Origin: Clostridium sp.
Lineage (GTDB): Bacteria; Bacillota; Clostridia; Lachnospirales; Lachnospiraceae
Assembly: GCA_016302185.1 (NCBI GenBank)
Contig: JAEDOC010000033.1
Span: forward strand, 1 to 17,085
Length of the DNA: 17,085 bases
Reading direction: 5' to 3'
The position numbers and the translations under genes were made by a program. The notes beneath the pieces were generated by a model. The model saw only the letters and a list, made by a program, of their open reading frames with translations. It ran no database searches and was not told the origin of the DNA. This document shows positions 1 to 6,953 of the stretch, piece after piece. Every line of letters begins with the position of its first letter. Positions within the stretch are counted from its first letter, which is position 1.

Positions 1-782
1 TGGGCGGTTTCCGGAGAGGTACCGTCCTCCGTACCGCCCAGAAGGAAGGGAAGCCAGCTGCAGGGGCTGGTGTTGCTCAGCTGTTCTGTGGCGGCCGGCC
101 CAAGAATATCTCTTAAATATTCCTGGGCAGTCTGGTTGTAGCTCATAATGTGCATGAAATCATCGGTGACCAGATAGGCTTTGGCGCCGGAGGAAATAAT
201 CTCACTCTGAATATTGGAAATAATCTTCGCCTGCTCGTATTTTTTGAAATTCTTATAGGAATTTGCTACGTAAACGTAGATTTCCTTCAGATCCTCCATC
301 TCCTCCTCGGTAAAATCTCCGTCCTCCCGGCTTTTTAAAAAGGTTACCTGAATATAGGCGTTGATGCCGAAGGCCATGGTGACACTGTAGTGGGCGTGGA
401 ACTGTTCCTCCAGAAAACAGACGCTGGGGGAGTTCTCATAGTCTTCCGGCCGGATCAGATCGGTGGAACGGTACAGACGCGGAAGAACACTGAAATAAGT
501 CAGGTGCTCCCGGACAGCGTCCTGATAGATCTGCCGGCGGATCACATCCTGCGGCGCAAAGGCGCGGTATGGATGAGTGTCAGAATCCGGCAGAATTCCG
601 TTCTGATGGATCCAGGAAAGAAACTTTCCCTGTGTGTCAAAATAGGAAATCAGGATATTGTTTAAGCCGAAATTACGATCCAGAGAATCCAGCAGAACAT
701 TTCCGAAAAATTCCCTTCCGGAAATCTGGTGCTCAGACATTTCAGAGAAAAAATTCATCTGGCCGGTGGTTTCGTATTTCAA
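1..782 (-). CDS. Sensor-type transcriptional regulator, partial (C-terminus beyond window)
   Basis: An open reading frame on the minus strand runs off the left edge; 260 codons are visible. The best start is TTG at 782-780, preceded by GGAGG at 790-794 with 7 nt spacing. The rubredoxin-fusion gene stops 14 nt upstream, so the two are probably one transcript. The visible part is soluble, with no membrane segment or signal peptide. It reads as an N-terminal GAF-like domain (about residues 20-185; it contains the stretch FGLNNILISYFDTQGKFLSW), then a PAS-like segment beginning near KAYLVTDDFMHIMSYN. This two-part sensor resembles clostridial regulators that carry a LuxR-type helix-turn-helix at the C-terminus, but that domain is not in the window, so DNA binding is inference. 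A signalling protein with another output domain is possible. The gene is certain, the function only moderately so. Confidence 0.6.
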   Translation of the reverse strand, partial: MKYETTGQMNFFSEMSEHQISGREFFGNVLLDSLDRNFGLNNILISYFDTQGKFLSWIHQNGILPDSDTHPYRAFAPQDVIRRQIYQDAVREHLTYFSVLPRLYRSTDLIRPEDYENSPSVCFLEEQFHAHYSVTMAFGINAYIQVTFLKSREDGDFTEEEMEDLKEIYVYVANSYKNFKKYEQAKIISNIQSEIISSGAKAYLVTDDFMHIMSYNQTAQEYLRDILGPAATEQLSNTSPCSWLPFLLGGTEDGTSPETA

Positions 783-796
783 GATGGTTCCTCCAT

Positions 797-1420
797 TCAC
801 TGTACAACTTTTTCGAAGTCGGAAGCGGGATGCTTGCAGAGCGGGCAGATGAAGTCAGCCGGAAGCTCCTCGCCCTCATATACGTAGCCGCATACCGTAC
901 ATCTCCATACGGTCTTTCCGCCCTCTGCGGGAGCGGCCGGTTTCGGCTGCGGTTTAATGTTCTTCTGATAATACTCATAGGTTGCGGAAGGTGTCTCGGA
1001 GAGGACATCACCGTCCACGACGTCTGCGATAAACAGGGTATGAGTGCCTAAGTCAACGGTGGAGACAACATTGGCAGAAATCCAGGCATTGGTTCCGTCC
1101 TCTACGATCATGGTTCCGTTGGAACTCCTTCTGCAGGCGGAAAAATCTGCAAATTTATCTACATTTTTGCCGGACTGGAAACCGAAATGCTTAAACAGTT
1201 CAAAGCTGGCATCCTGGCTTAAGATGGATACGGTAAATCTGGAAGTGTTCAGGATCATATCATGGGTATAATTATCCTTGTTTACTGCAATACTGATCCG
1301 GTTGGGAGATGAAGTTACCTGAATTGCCGTATTAATGATGCAACCGTTGTCTTTTCCGTTCTCCTGTGCGGTCAGAATAAATAATCCGTAAGATAATTTG
1401 TACATAGCGCTTTTGTTCAT
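797..1420 (-). CDS. Flavin reductase-rubredoxin fusion (Hrb-like high-molecular-weight rubredoxin)
   Basis: The 207-residue protein joins an FMN-binding flavin reductase domain (about residues 1-155, of the flavoredoxin/RutF type) to a rubredoxin-like domain by a Pro/Ala linker (about 156-168). Iron ligands are Cys174, Cys177, Cys192 and Cys195 (CTVCGYVY and CPLC). The rubredoxin part is the short form, without the loop of free-standing rubredoxins. In Moorella this architecture (Hrb) passes electrons from NADH to the flavodiiron protein FprA to reduce O2 or NO, so a detoxifying electron-transfer role is the best guess. No flavodiiron gene is in the window. The ATG at 1420-1418 follows AAGGAGG (1428-1434) at 7 nt, and an extended -10 promoter lies at 1472-1480. 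A sensor-regulator gene follows 14 nt downstream. Confidence 0.88.
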   Translation of the reverse strand: MNKSAMYKLSYGLFILTAQENGKDNGCIINTAIQVTSSPNRISIAVNKDNYTHDMILNTSRFTVSILSQDASFELFKHFGFQSGKNVDKFADFSACRRSSNGTMIVEDGTNAWISANVVSTVDLGTHTLFIADVVDGDVLSETPSATYEYYQKNIKPQPKPAAPAEGGKTVWRCTVCGYVYEGEELPADFICPLCKHPASDFEKVVQ

Positions 1421-1471
1421 AGCAGAACCTCCTTATACAATGAAATATGTCAGCAGTTTTTGGATAAGGAT

Positions 1472-1480
1472 ATTATACCA
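1472..1480 (-). promoter_or_regulatory. Extended -10 promoter of the rubredoxin-fusion operon
   Basis: On the minus strand this reads TGGTATAAT, a perfect extended -10 box (TGnTATAAT). The -35 region is not convincing, as expected for extended -10 promoters. It would give a leader of about 45 nt before the ATG at 1420. Confidence 0.6.
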
Positions 1481-1518
1481 CAAATCCGGAAAATGCGGGG
1501 AAAATGATTTTCGGATGC

Positions 1519-1547
1519 TTTTCATATTTCGTATTTTATGGTAAAGT
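1519..1547 (+). promoter_or_regulatory. Possible sigma-A promoter of the exonuclease gene
   Basis: TTTTCA, 17 nt, TAAAGT. The boxes are only fair matches. If real, transcription begins near 1555, which rules out the ATG at 1504 as start of the exonuclease and favours 1573 or 1597. Confidence 0.35.
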
Positions 1548-1596
1548 AGAGAATGAAATTTTTGTTTTGCGCATGGAGTGGTGTGTGTCAGAGGTT

Positions 1597-2568
1597 ATGG
1601 GACAGTTTATTGTATTTGATTTGGAATGGAATCAGAGTCCGGCAGGAAAAGAAGCCTCCATGGACCGGCTTCCGTTTGAGATTATTGAGATTGGGGCTGT
1701 AAAGCTGAATGCCAGTCTGCAGATTATATCGGAATTTCATCGTCTGATCCGGCCCAGAGTTTACCGGCAGATGCATTTTAAGATATCGGAAGTAACCCAC
1801 ATGTCCATGGAAGAACTGGATATGGCGGGGGAGCCGTTTGATAAGGTAATGGAAGAGTTTATTGCCTGGTGCGGAGAAGATTACCGGTTCTGTACCTGGG
1901 GCTCCATGGACCTTACGGAGCTGCAGAGAAATATGGTCTACCATGGAATGGAGATTCCCTTTGCATTTCCCCTGTACTATTACGATTTGCAGAAAATCTA
2001 CGGAATGATTCGGGGGGACAAGCGGAAGGAGTCGCTGGATACTGTGGTGGAAGAGCTGGGAATCGGTGAGGATCGGCCGTTTCACCGGGCGCTGGATGAT
2101 GCGTACTATACCGGGCGGATTATGGGAGCGATGGATTTCTACAGCATGGTGGAGTACGTGTCGGTGGATTATTACCGGCCGCCGGAGACGGCGGAGGAGG
2201 AAATCTACCTGGAGTTCCCCGAGTATGCCAAGCTGGTATCGATGCAGCATGAGACGAAGGAACAGGTACTGGAGGAGCGGCGGGTCACAGATATGGTGTG
2301 TTATAAGTGCCGTCGGACCCTGCGCAAGAAGATTCGCTGGTTTTCTTCCAGTCAGAAGTTCTATTTCTGTCTGGCCGTCTGCCCGGAGCATGGATACATG
2401 AAGGGAAAAATCCGGATGAAGAAATCGGAAGACGGCCTGTTCTTTGCAGTGAAAACCACCAAGCTGGTGGGCGAAGAAGGTGCCGCTTATGTGGAAAAGA
2501 AGAAAGAAGAAGCTAAGAAAAAGCGGGTAGAGCGCAATAAAGCAAAAAAGCTTGCGAAAACAGATTGA
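1597..2568 (+). CDS. DEDDh 3'-5' exonuclease family protein (KapD-like) with zinc-ribbon tail
   Basis: An RNase T/DNA Q-type exonuclease domain fills about residues 1-185. The metal-binding acids are Asp8 and Glu10 (FDLEWNQ), Asp105 (WGSMDL) and the HRALD motif with His163 and Asp167, as expected of DEDDh nucleases that remove 3' nucleotides. Cys235, Cys238, Cys258 and Cys262 suggest a small zinc ribbon, followed by a highly basic Lys/Glu-rich tail. The start is uncertain: the frame is open from 1504, with further ATGs at 1573 and 1597. I chose 1597 because MGQFIVFDLEW matches the usual domain beginning and the upstream residues look non-genic; the ribosome site (AGAGG at 1590-1594) is poor for it. 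The family includes KapD, a sporulation-inhibitor homologue, but no substrate can be assigned. The last codons lie inside a terminator hairpin. Confidence 0.82.
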   Translation: MGQFIVFDLEWNQSPAGKEASMDRLPFEIIEIGAVKLNASLQIISEFHRLIRPRVYRQMHFKISEVTHMSMEELDMAGEPFDKVMEEFIAWCGEDYRFCTWGSMDLTELQRNMVYHGMEIPFAFPLYYYDLQKIYGMIRGDKRKESLDTVVEELGIGEDRPFHRALDDAYYTGRIMGAMDFYSMVEYVSVDYYRPPETAEEEIYLEFPEYAKLVSMQHETKEQVLEERRVTDMVCYKCRRTLRKKIRWFSSSQKFYFCLAVCPEHGYMKGKIRMKKSEDGLFFAVKTTKLVGEEGAAYVEKKKEEAKKKRVERNKAKKLAKTD

Positions 2569-2596
2569 AGTCTGTTTCGCAGGCTTTTTGCTTTTT
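2542..2596. terminator. Bidirectional intrinsic terminator between convergent genes
   Basis: A hairpin of about 20 bp has left arm GCAAAAAAGCTTGCG... and right arm ...CGCAGGCTTTTTGC, with loop TTGAAG. T runs appear on both strands. It serves the exonuclease gene on the plus strand and the carboxypeptidase gene on the minus strand. The exonuclease stop codon (2566-2568) falls in the loop, so the 5' arm is coding. Confidence 0.85.
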
Positions 2597-2605
2597 GGAG
2601 GTGTA

Positions 2606-4819
2606 TTATCTTTTTTTCGCTTTTTTCTGTTCCCGCCGGGACTGCATCATCAGATCAAAGTCCGCTTCGGAGACTCCGGTTTCCCGCAGACGTTCCGCAC
2701 GGCGTCTGCGGCGTTCCAGCAGGGCAGCTTCTTCTCGCTGTTTTTTCTTCTTGTAGGAGAATACGGCTGCGGTTCCGCCGCCGCCCAGAATCAGCACTGC
2801 CAGAAGGAGCTTCCAGAACAGCGGGGGAAGGCGGAAGGAGATATGGAACAGATCCTTACCGGGATTGTCGGTTTCCTCTGAGGTTCTTTCCTCCACAGGG
2901 AACGCATCCTCACCGGCGCCGGTACCTTCTGTTTCGGAAGCAGAGGAAAGCTCTTCTGACTCTTCCTGCCATAGTCCGGTGTTATCTTTAGACTGCTCTT
3001 CTGCCATCAATAGATAAGCCTGTCCGACTGCATGTTCTCCCAGAGAATATTTCACAAGGGCCAGTGCGTTTTCCGGCGCAGTTTCCGGAAGCTCATAGTC
3101 CAGAGAGATTGTGGTTTCGGAGAAGTCTGCGGTGTTCGGAAGAATCGCACGGCTGTCCGGATCCAACACCAGCGTGGGTTCGTCGGAAGAGGTCAGTCCT
3201 GCCAGCTTCAAATCATTTCCTATCGCAGAGAAGGTCTGATCATAGTCGGCAATTTTTACAGATTGAAAATTGGAAAAACCGAAATCTAACAGCCGGCTGG
3301 TATCTTCATACTGTGTTCCCTGACTGTGGAGAATCACGGTGATAAGCAGCGTGTCCTCCTGTCTGGCTCCATTGACCAGTGTGTTTAACGCGATGGAGGT
3401 ATAGCCGGTTTTGCCGCCCAGCACATCGGGACGGTAGTATTCCGGCCAGTTCTTCTTGACCATTTTGTTGCCGGGGGAGATGCCCTGTCCGTCCGGATTC
3501 TGCTTATTGGGCGGAAGCTCATAGTAGGTGGTGGAAACAATCTTCACGAAGGTTTCGTTTCGGAAGGCCGCTCGGGTAATCAGTGCCATATCATAGGCGC
3601 TGACATAATGATTTTCATCATTTAAGCCGCTGGGATTGGCAAAATGAGAATCCTCACAGCCAAGGGAAGCGGCTTTTTCATTCATCAGTCCGGCAAATTC
3701 TTCGGTGGTTCCGGCAACGTGCTCGGCCAGCGCGTTGGCCGCCTCGTTAGCGGATTTTAACAGCAGTGCATAGAGACAGTCCTTCACGCTGGCGGTATCA
3801 CCGGTATCATAACCGGCGCTGCTGCTGTTGGATTCCACATTGTAGACCGCGTTTTCAGAAAAGGTAACGGTTTCATCCAGCGAGCAGTGTTCCAGAACGA
3901 TGAGAGAGGTCAGAACCTTGGTGATACTGGCAGGGGAATAGGTCTCGTGGATGTTCTTCCCATAAAGCACGGCGCCGGTGGCGCCATCCATCACGATACC
4001 GGCATCGGAATCTATGTAGACATCGGATGGCCAGGCGGTGTCTGCCAGTGTTTTCTCCGGGGTGCTTCCGGTAAAAAGAAGCAGGGCCAGAACCAGCCCC
4101 AGGGCCTTTACCTGTTTTCTGGATATGTTTTCCTGTTTCTTTTCTCTCCGAATCAGGAAAAGACAGATCAGGAAGAGAAGAACCGTCATGATCGCAAAGG
4201 TAATGCCGATGCGGGCGGCCGTATCCATGAAAAAGGGTTCCGGCACGATGTTGATCAGCAGGTCCGTCGTGGGATCCAGTATCCATAAATCATTATTAAA
4301 AAAGATTTTGTGGAAAATAATAAAATATTTTGTAAAGTCTGTGGATATGATTCCTGCCAGCAGAGCCGTGATGAGAAAAAACAGTACGGTACCGGCACAA
4401 AGCATCCGCGGCAGCAGAGTGCGAACCACGGAACGGTACCTTGTAAACAGGATCACAAGACAGACCGCACTGAGGGCAAGGCAGATGCGCCGCAGCATCA
4501 GCCCGCCCAGAAAGAGGCCGCGCACGTCCTCCATGTGGGCGATTTCCCGTTCGTTGAAGAATTCACGGGGCTGTCCGTTTACGATGGTGGGGATATGGAG
4601 ATCCTCCCTGTTTCCTCTTAAGTAAGCCATCATCTCATCGGTAACCTCCAGCAGATCGTCCATCTCCATATGGACGTCTGCAGTTACATTGTATTTGGTA
4701 TATTCCTGTTCATAGTAGCCGGGAGTCCAGTAGGTTACTGCTTCTACTGAGGTGATCAGGAAAATGATCATGAAGCAGAACGCGCACAGGATCCCTAAAA
4801 ATCTGGGGATATGTTTCAT
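2606..4819 (-). CDS. DUF1461 (TIGR01906) membrane domain fused to DD-carboxypeptidase (PBP, peptidase S11)
   Basis: The 737-residue protein has two parts. Residues 1-228 form a TIGR01906/DUF1461 integral membrane domain with membrane segments near 5-27, 108-126, 137-158 and 204-224. A fifth hydrophobic stretch (237-252) looks like an internal signal segment and leads to a penicillin-binding DD-carboxypeptidase domain. Its active-site motifs are complete: SITK (Ser298, Lys301), SAN (356-358) and KTG (470-472). Such enzymes remove the terminal D-Ala of peptidoglycan stem peptides outside the membrane. A C-terminal domain, a Glu/Ser-rich stalk (607-655), a final membrane anchor (668-688) and a strongly basic cytosolic tail follow. 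The start at 4819 has GGAGG (4830-4834) 10 nt upstream. S11 enzymes are usually about 400 residues with only a signal peptide and one anchor, so the N-terminal fusion is unusual. There is no internal stop or frameshift. Confidence 0.88.
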   Translation of the reverse strand: MKHIPRFLGILCAFCFMIIFLITSVEAVTYWTPGYYEQEYTKYNVTADVHMEMDDLLEVTDEMMAYLRGNREDLHIPTIVNGQPREFFNEREIAHMEDVRGLFLGGLMLRRICLALSAVCLVILFTRYRSVVRTLLPRMLCAGTVLFFLITALLAGIISTDFTKYFIIFHKIFFNNDLWILDPTTDLLINIVPEPFFMDTAARIGITFAIMTVLLFLICLFLIRREKKQENISRKQVKALGLVLALLLFTGSTPEKTLADTAWPSDVYIDSDAGIVMDGATGAVLYGKNIHETYSPASITKVLTSLIVLEHCSLDETVTFSENAVYNVESNSSSAGYDTGDTASVKDCLYALLLKSANEAANALAEHVAGTTEEFAGLMNEKAASLGCEDSHFANPSGLNDENHYVSAYDMALITRAAFRNETFVKIVSTTYYELPPNKQNPDGQGISPGNKMVKKNWPEYYRPDVLGGKTGYTSIALNTLVNGARQEDTLLITVILHSQGTQYEDTSRLLDFGFSNFQSVKIADYDQTFSAIGNDLKLAGLTSSDEPTLVLDPDSRAILPNTADFSETTISLDYELPETAPENALALVKYSLGEHAVGQAYLLMAEEQSKDNTGLWQEESEELSSASETEGTGAGEDAFPVEERTSEETDNPGKDLFHISFRLPPLFWKLLLAVLILGGGGTAAVFSYKKKKQREEAALLERRRRRAERLRETGVSEADFDLMMQSRREQKKAKKR

Positions 4820-4871
4820 ATCGGATTTACCTCCGGGAAAAATTCCATTTTGTCAATCGTTCTGATTGCTC

Positions 4872-4896
4872 CTGTTTTTGATTATATCAAAAACAG
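4872..4896 (-). promoter_or_regulatory. Promoter -10 of the carboxypeptidase gene inside a perfect 11-bp palindrome
   Basis: CTGTTTTTGAT and ATCAAAAACAG form perfect inverted arms around TAT. Read on the minus strand, the centre contains TATAAT (4886-4881), correctly placed for the gene starting at 4819, with a weak TTTTCC at 4909-4904 as -35. A palindrome spanning a -10 box is typical of a repressor operator. No T run follows on the minus strand and no gene ends nearby, so a terminator is less likely. Confidence 0.5.
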
Positions 4897-4935
4897 AACG
4901 GGGGGAAAAGGCAGAATGATCGAAAAAAGTGTGAA

Positions 4936-4959
4936 TTTTTTCGAAAGTTTTTTCGAAAG
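4936..4959 (+). repeat. Tandem 12-bp direct repeat upstream of the HAD gene promoter
   Basis: Two perfect back-to-back copies of TTTTTTCGAAAG, each holding the TTCGAA palindrome. CGAAAAAA at 4921-4928 is an inverted partial third copy. The repeats lie 15-38 bp upstream of the -35 box at 4974 and could be a regulator site or an UP-like element. Confidence 0.5.
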
Positions 4960-4973
4960 AGTCTGCTTCCTAC

Positions 4974-5003
4974 TTGTCAAGGAAATCAAAAATCCTGTAT
5001 ACT
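4974..5003 (+). promoter_or_regulatory. Sigma-A promoter of the HAD phosphatase gene
   Basis: TTGTCA, 18 nt, TATACT. Transcription would start near 5010, giving a leader of about 64 nt before the ATG at 5074. Confidence 0.65.
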
Positions 5004-5073
5004 GTGGGAGAATATCGCTGACTGCGAAGCGGAAGGCGGCATGTTTCAGGCGAAAGAGGAGGAAAAGACAGCA

Positions 5074-5751
5074 ATGATAAAGGCCGTGATTTTCGATATG
5101 GACGGTGTCATCATTGACAGTGAGATGGCATATTTAGAGAAATTGTATGAGTTTGCGAAAACAAAGAACCCGAAGGTTACCATCGAGGAGCTCTACGGAA
5201 CAGTGGGAACGACAAAAAAGGACTGTTGGGTTGTGGTAGAGAAGGCTGTGAATAACGGAGAAACCTGGGAACAGCTGCATGATGAATACCTGCCCCGGTG
5301 GAGTGGAATCTTTGCCCAGACAGATTATATTTCCATCTTCCGTCCGGAGGTACTGGATGTGATGGACCGGTTAAAGGAGATGGGGCTTCGGCTGGCGGTG
5401 GCATCCTCGACCAATATTGAGCAGGTGGAAAAAATTCTGGAGATGAATCATGTGTCAGAACGGCTGGAGAAGATTGTCAGCGGAAGTACCTTTCAGCGGA
5501 GTAAACCGGATCCGGCAGTGTATCTCTATACGGCAGAACAAATGGGCCTGCGCCCGGAGGAATGTCTGGTGATTGAGGATTCCACCGTGGGAATCACAGC
5601 CGGACACCGGGCAGGTATGACGGTGGCAGCGCTGATTGATGATCGGTTTTCCTTTGACCGGAGTCTGGCGGATTATGAGATACACAGCCTTCCGGAGATT
5701 ATCCCGCTGGCAGAGCAGCTCCAGCAAAAGCAAGAAGAATCCAATCTGTAA
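5074..5751 (+). CDS. HAD-superfamily phosphatase / beta-phosphoglucomutase-like protein
   Basis: The 225-residue protein has all four HAD motifs: DMDGV with nucleophile Asp8 and acid-base Asp10, SST at 111-113, Lys144 in the SKPDP motif, and Glu168-Asp169 in VIEDSTVGI. A helical cap (about 16-85) follows motif I, as in the beta-phosphoglucomutase/phosphatase subfamily. The substrate is probably a small sugar phosphate or related phosphomonoester, but motifs cannot decide between mutase and phosphatase. The start at 5074 is chosen because AGGAGG (5057-5062) lies 11 nt upstream; the frame is open from an ATG at 5041, but that one has no ribosome site. The gene is monocistronic, with its own promoter and a bidirectional terminator after the stop. 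Confidence 0.85.
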   Translation: MIKAVIFDMDGVIIDSEMAYLEKLYEFAKTKNPKVTIEELYGTVGTTKKDCWVVVEKAVNNGETWEQLHDEYLPRWSGIFAQTDYISIFRPEVLDVMDRLKEMGLRLAVASSTNIEQVEKILEMNHVSERLEKIVSGSTFQRSKPDPAVYLYTAEQMGLRPEECLVIEDSTVGITAGHRAGMTVAALIDDRFSFDRSLADYEIHSLPEIIPLAEQLQQKQEESNL

Positions 5752-5765
5752 AGGAACGAATCAAT

Positions 5766-5808
5766 AAAAACAGGAAGGATCCCGCAGTATCGGGTCCTTC
5801 CTGTTTTT
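5766..5808. terminator. Bidirectional intrinsic terminator
   Basis: AAAAACAGGAAGGATCCCG pairs with CGGGTCCTTCCTGTTTTT (one bulged T). The A run and T run make it work on both strands. It serves the HAD gene on the plus strand and the SH3b-protein gene on the minus strand. Confidence 0.9.
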
Positions 5809-5810
5809 GC

Positions 5811-6716
5811 TTATTCTATGGGTGTTAAATATTCTTTTACCACGTAGGCGTCCTGCCCGTTGAATCTGATGATAGCCCAGCGGTCGTCGTAATCTCCGAC
5901 AAATTCAACCTCAGCGCCTGCATTCAGGACGCCGATACGCTCATTGTCCGTGGACGGAGTGGAGCGTACATTCAAAATATCGGTAGTTTTATAGATCACG
6001 GCAGAGCTTTCGGTCTCCGCTGCAGCCTCGGTTGCCTGTTCTGTGGAAAGCGTAGCTTCTGTAGTGACTGCGGGCTCCGTATTTTCCTTAGGATTTGCCT
6101 TGCCGGGATGGATCATCTTAATAATAAAGAGCAGAACGATGATGATGGCAATGAGCAGAAGCGGCTTCAGGATGCTGGTCAGCTCAAAGGCAGGACGGGA
6201 GGAGTAGGAACGGCGGCGATTGCTTCCGCTGCCTGCTGTCCGCGGGCTGCTTTCCGAAAGGGACGAACGATTGGAAGAGGCGGCCCGGCTTCTTCTGGAT
6301 GGTTCTGCAGGGGCTGTCCGGCGGGAGGAAGCGGCCGGTTTTTTACGCCGCTCCTTATAATCATTGGCAAACGTGTAAACCTCCTGCGAGAGCAGATGGT
6401 GGGCCTGATTAGCATTGTAGGCACTGTTGTCTTCTTCGTGGACGGCCTTGTTGCCGATGGTGCGGATCTTATGATAATGTTCGCAGGTGGTTTTGCTGAT
6501 GATTCCGTCTTCATAAAGAGCATCAATCATATCGATCAGACTGCCCTCGGTCACACCGGATTTCTCGCAAAGACAGGTTACCATGTATTCCAGAGTCTGA
6601 CGGGCTCTGACCATAGCCATGTTATACTTCTTCTGTCCGATGAGACGTTCCGTCTCTGCAACTCCATTCTGGATGCGCTCCCAGGTGCTTAAATTGGTAT
6701 TTTCTGTATTATTCAT
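5811..6716 (-). CDS. DUF4145-like domain protein with one membrane segment and extracellular SH3b domain
   Basis: The 301-residue protein begins with a cytosolic helical domain (about 15-120) that resembles DUF4145, including RTIGNKAVHE at 85-94. A Ser/Arg-rich low-complexity linker follows (125-175), then one membrane segment (183-201), a Thr/Glu/Ala-rich stalk (205-240) and a bacterial SH3 domain (about 240-300; TDILNVRSTPS, WAIIRFNGQDAYV). With no signal peptide and a basic cytosolic side, the SH3b domain should lie outside the membrane, where such domains often bind the cell wall. The start is ATG 6716, with AAGGAGA (6723-6729) 6 nt upstream. The longer frame to 6791 crosses the promoter and has no ribosome site. 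It may link wall sensing to a cytosolic partner, but no function is established. Confidence 0.82.
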   Translation of the reverse strand: MNNTENTNLSTWERIQNGVAETERLIGQKKYNMAMVRARQTLEYMVTCLCEKSGVTEGSLIDMIDALYEDGIISKTTCEHYHKIRTIGNKAVHEEDNSAYNANQAHHLLSQEVYTFANDYKERRKKPAASSRRTAPAEPSRRSRAASSNRSSLSESSPRTAGSGSNRRRSYSSRPAFELTSILKPLLLIAIIIVLLFIIKMIHPGKANPKENTEPAVTTEATLSTEQATEAAAETESSAVIYKTTDILNVRSTPSTDNERIGVLNAGAEVEFVGDYDDRWAIIRFNGQDAYVVKEYLTPIE

Positions 6717-6762
6717 AGGCGTTCTCCTTTGTGTTTCAAAATGTGCGGTATACACCAAATCT

Positions 6763-6768
6763 ATTATA
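6763..6768 (-). promoter_or_regulatory. -10 box of the SH3b-protein gene
   Basis: TATAAT on the minus strand, in an AT-rich region 47 bp upstream of the start at 6716. The -35 is weak (TGCATA, 16 nt spacing). Confidence 0.4.
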
Positions 6769-6878
6769 ATATAACAAGAAAATTTATGCACCTATATTTT
6801 GATAAAAAAATAAAAAATTATGAAAAATGTAATATAATCAAAGAATTCTGATAGTTATTGGATAATTCACAGATCAAC

Positions 6879-6907
6879 TTGCACAATGACGCGCGAAATG
6901 GTAAGAT
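6879..6907 (+). promoter_or_regulatory. Sigma-A promoter of trmB
   Basis: TTGCAC, 17 nt, TAAGAT; about 40 nt of leader before the ATG at 6954. Confidence 0.5.
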
Positions 6908-6953
6908 AATAGGATAAAGGATAAGAGAATGGAATTGACTGGGAGGAAATGAC

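Noticed and set aside
569..1051. 160-codon plus-strand frame
   Set aside because: Antisense to the regulator and the rubredoxin fusion; composition is typical of a shadow frame.
1588..2391. 267-codon open frame on the minus strand
   Set aside because: Antisense to the exonuclease, whose catalytic motifs are clear; the translation has no recognisable motif.
4038..4625. 195-codon plus-strand frame
   Set aside because: Antisense to the membrane part of the DUF1461-carboxypeptidase fusion.
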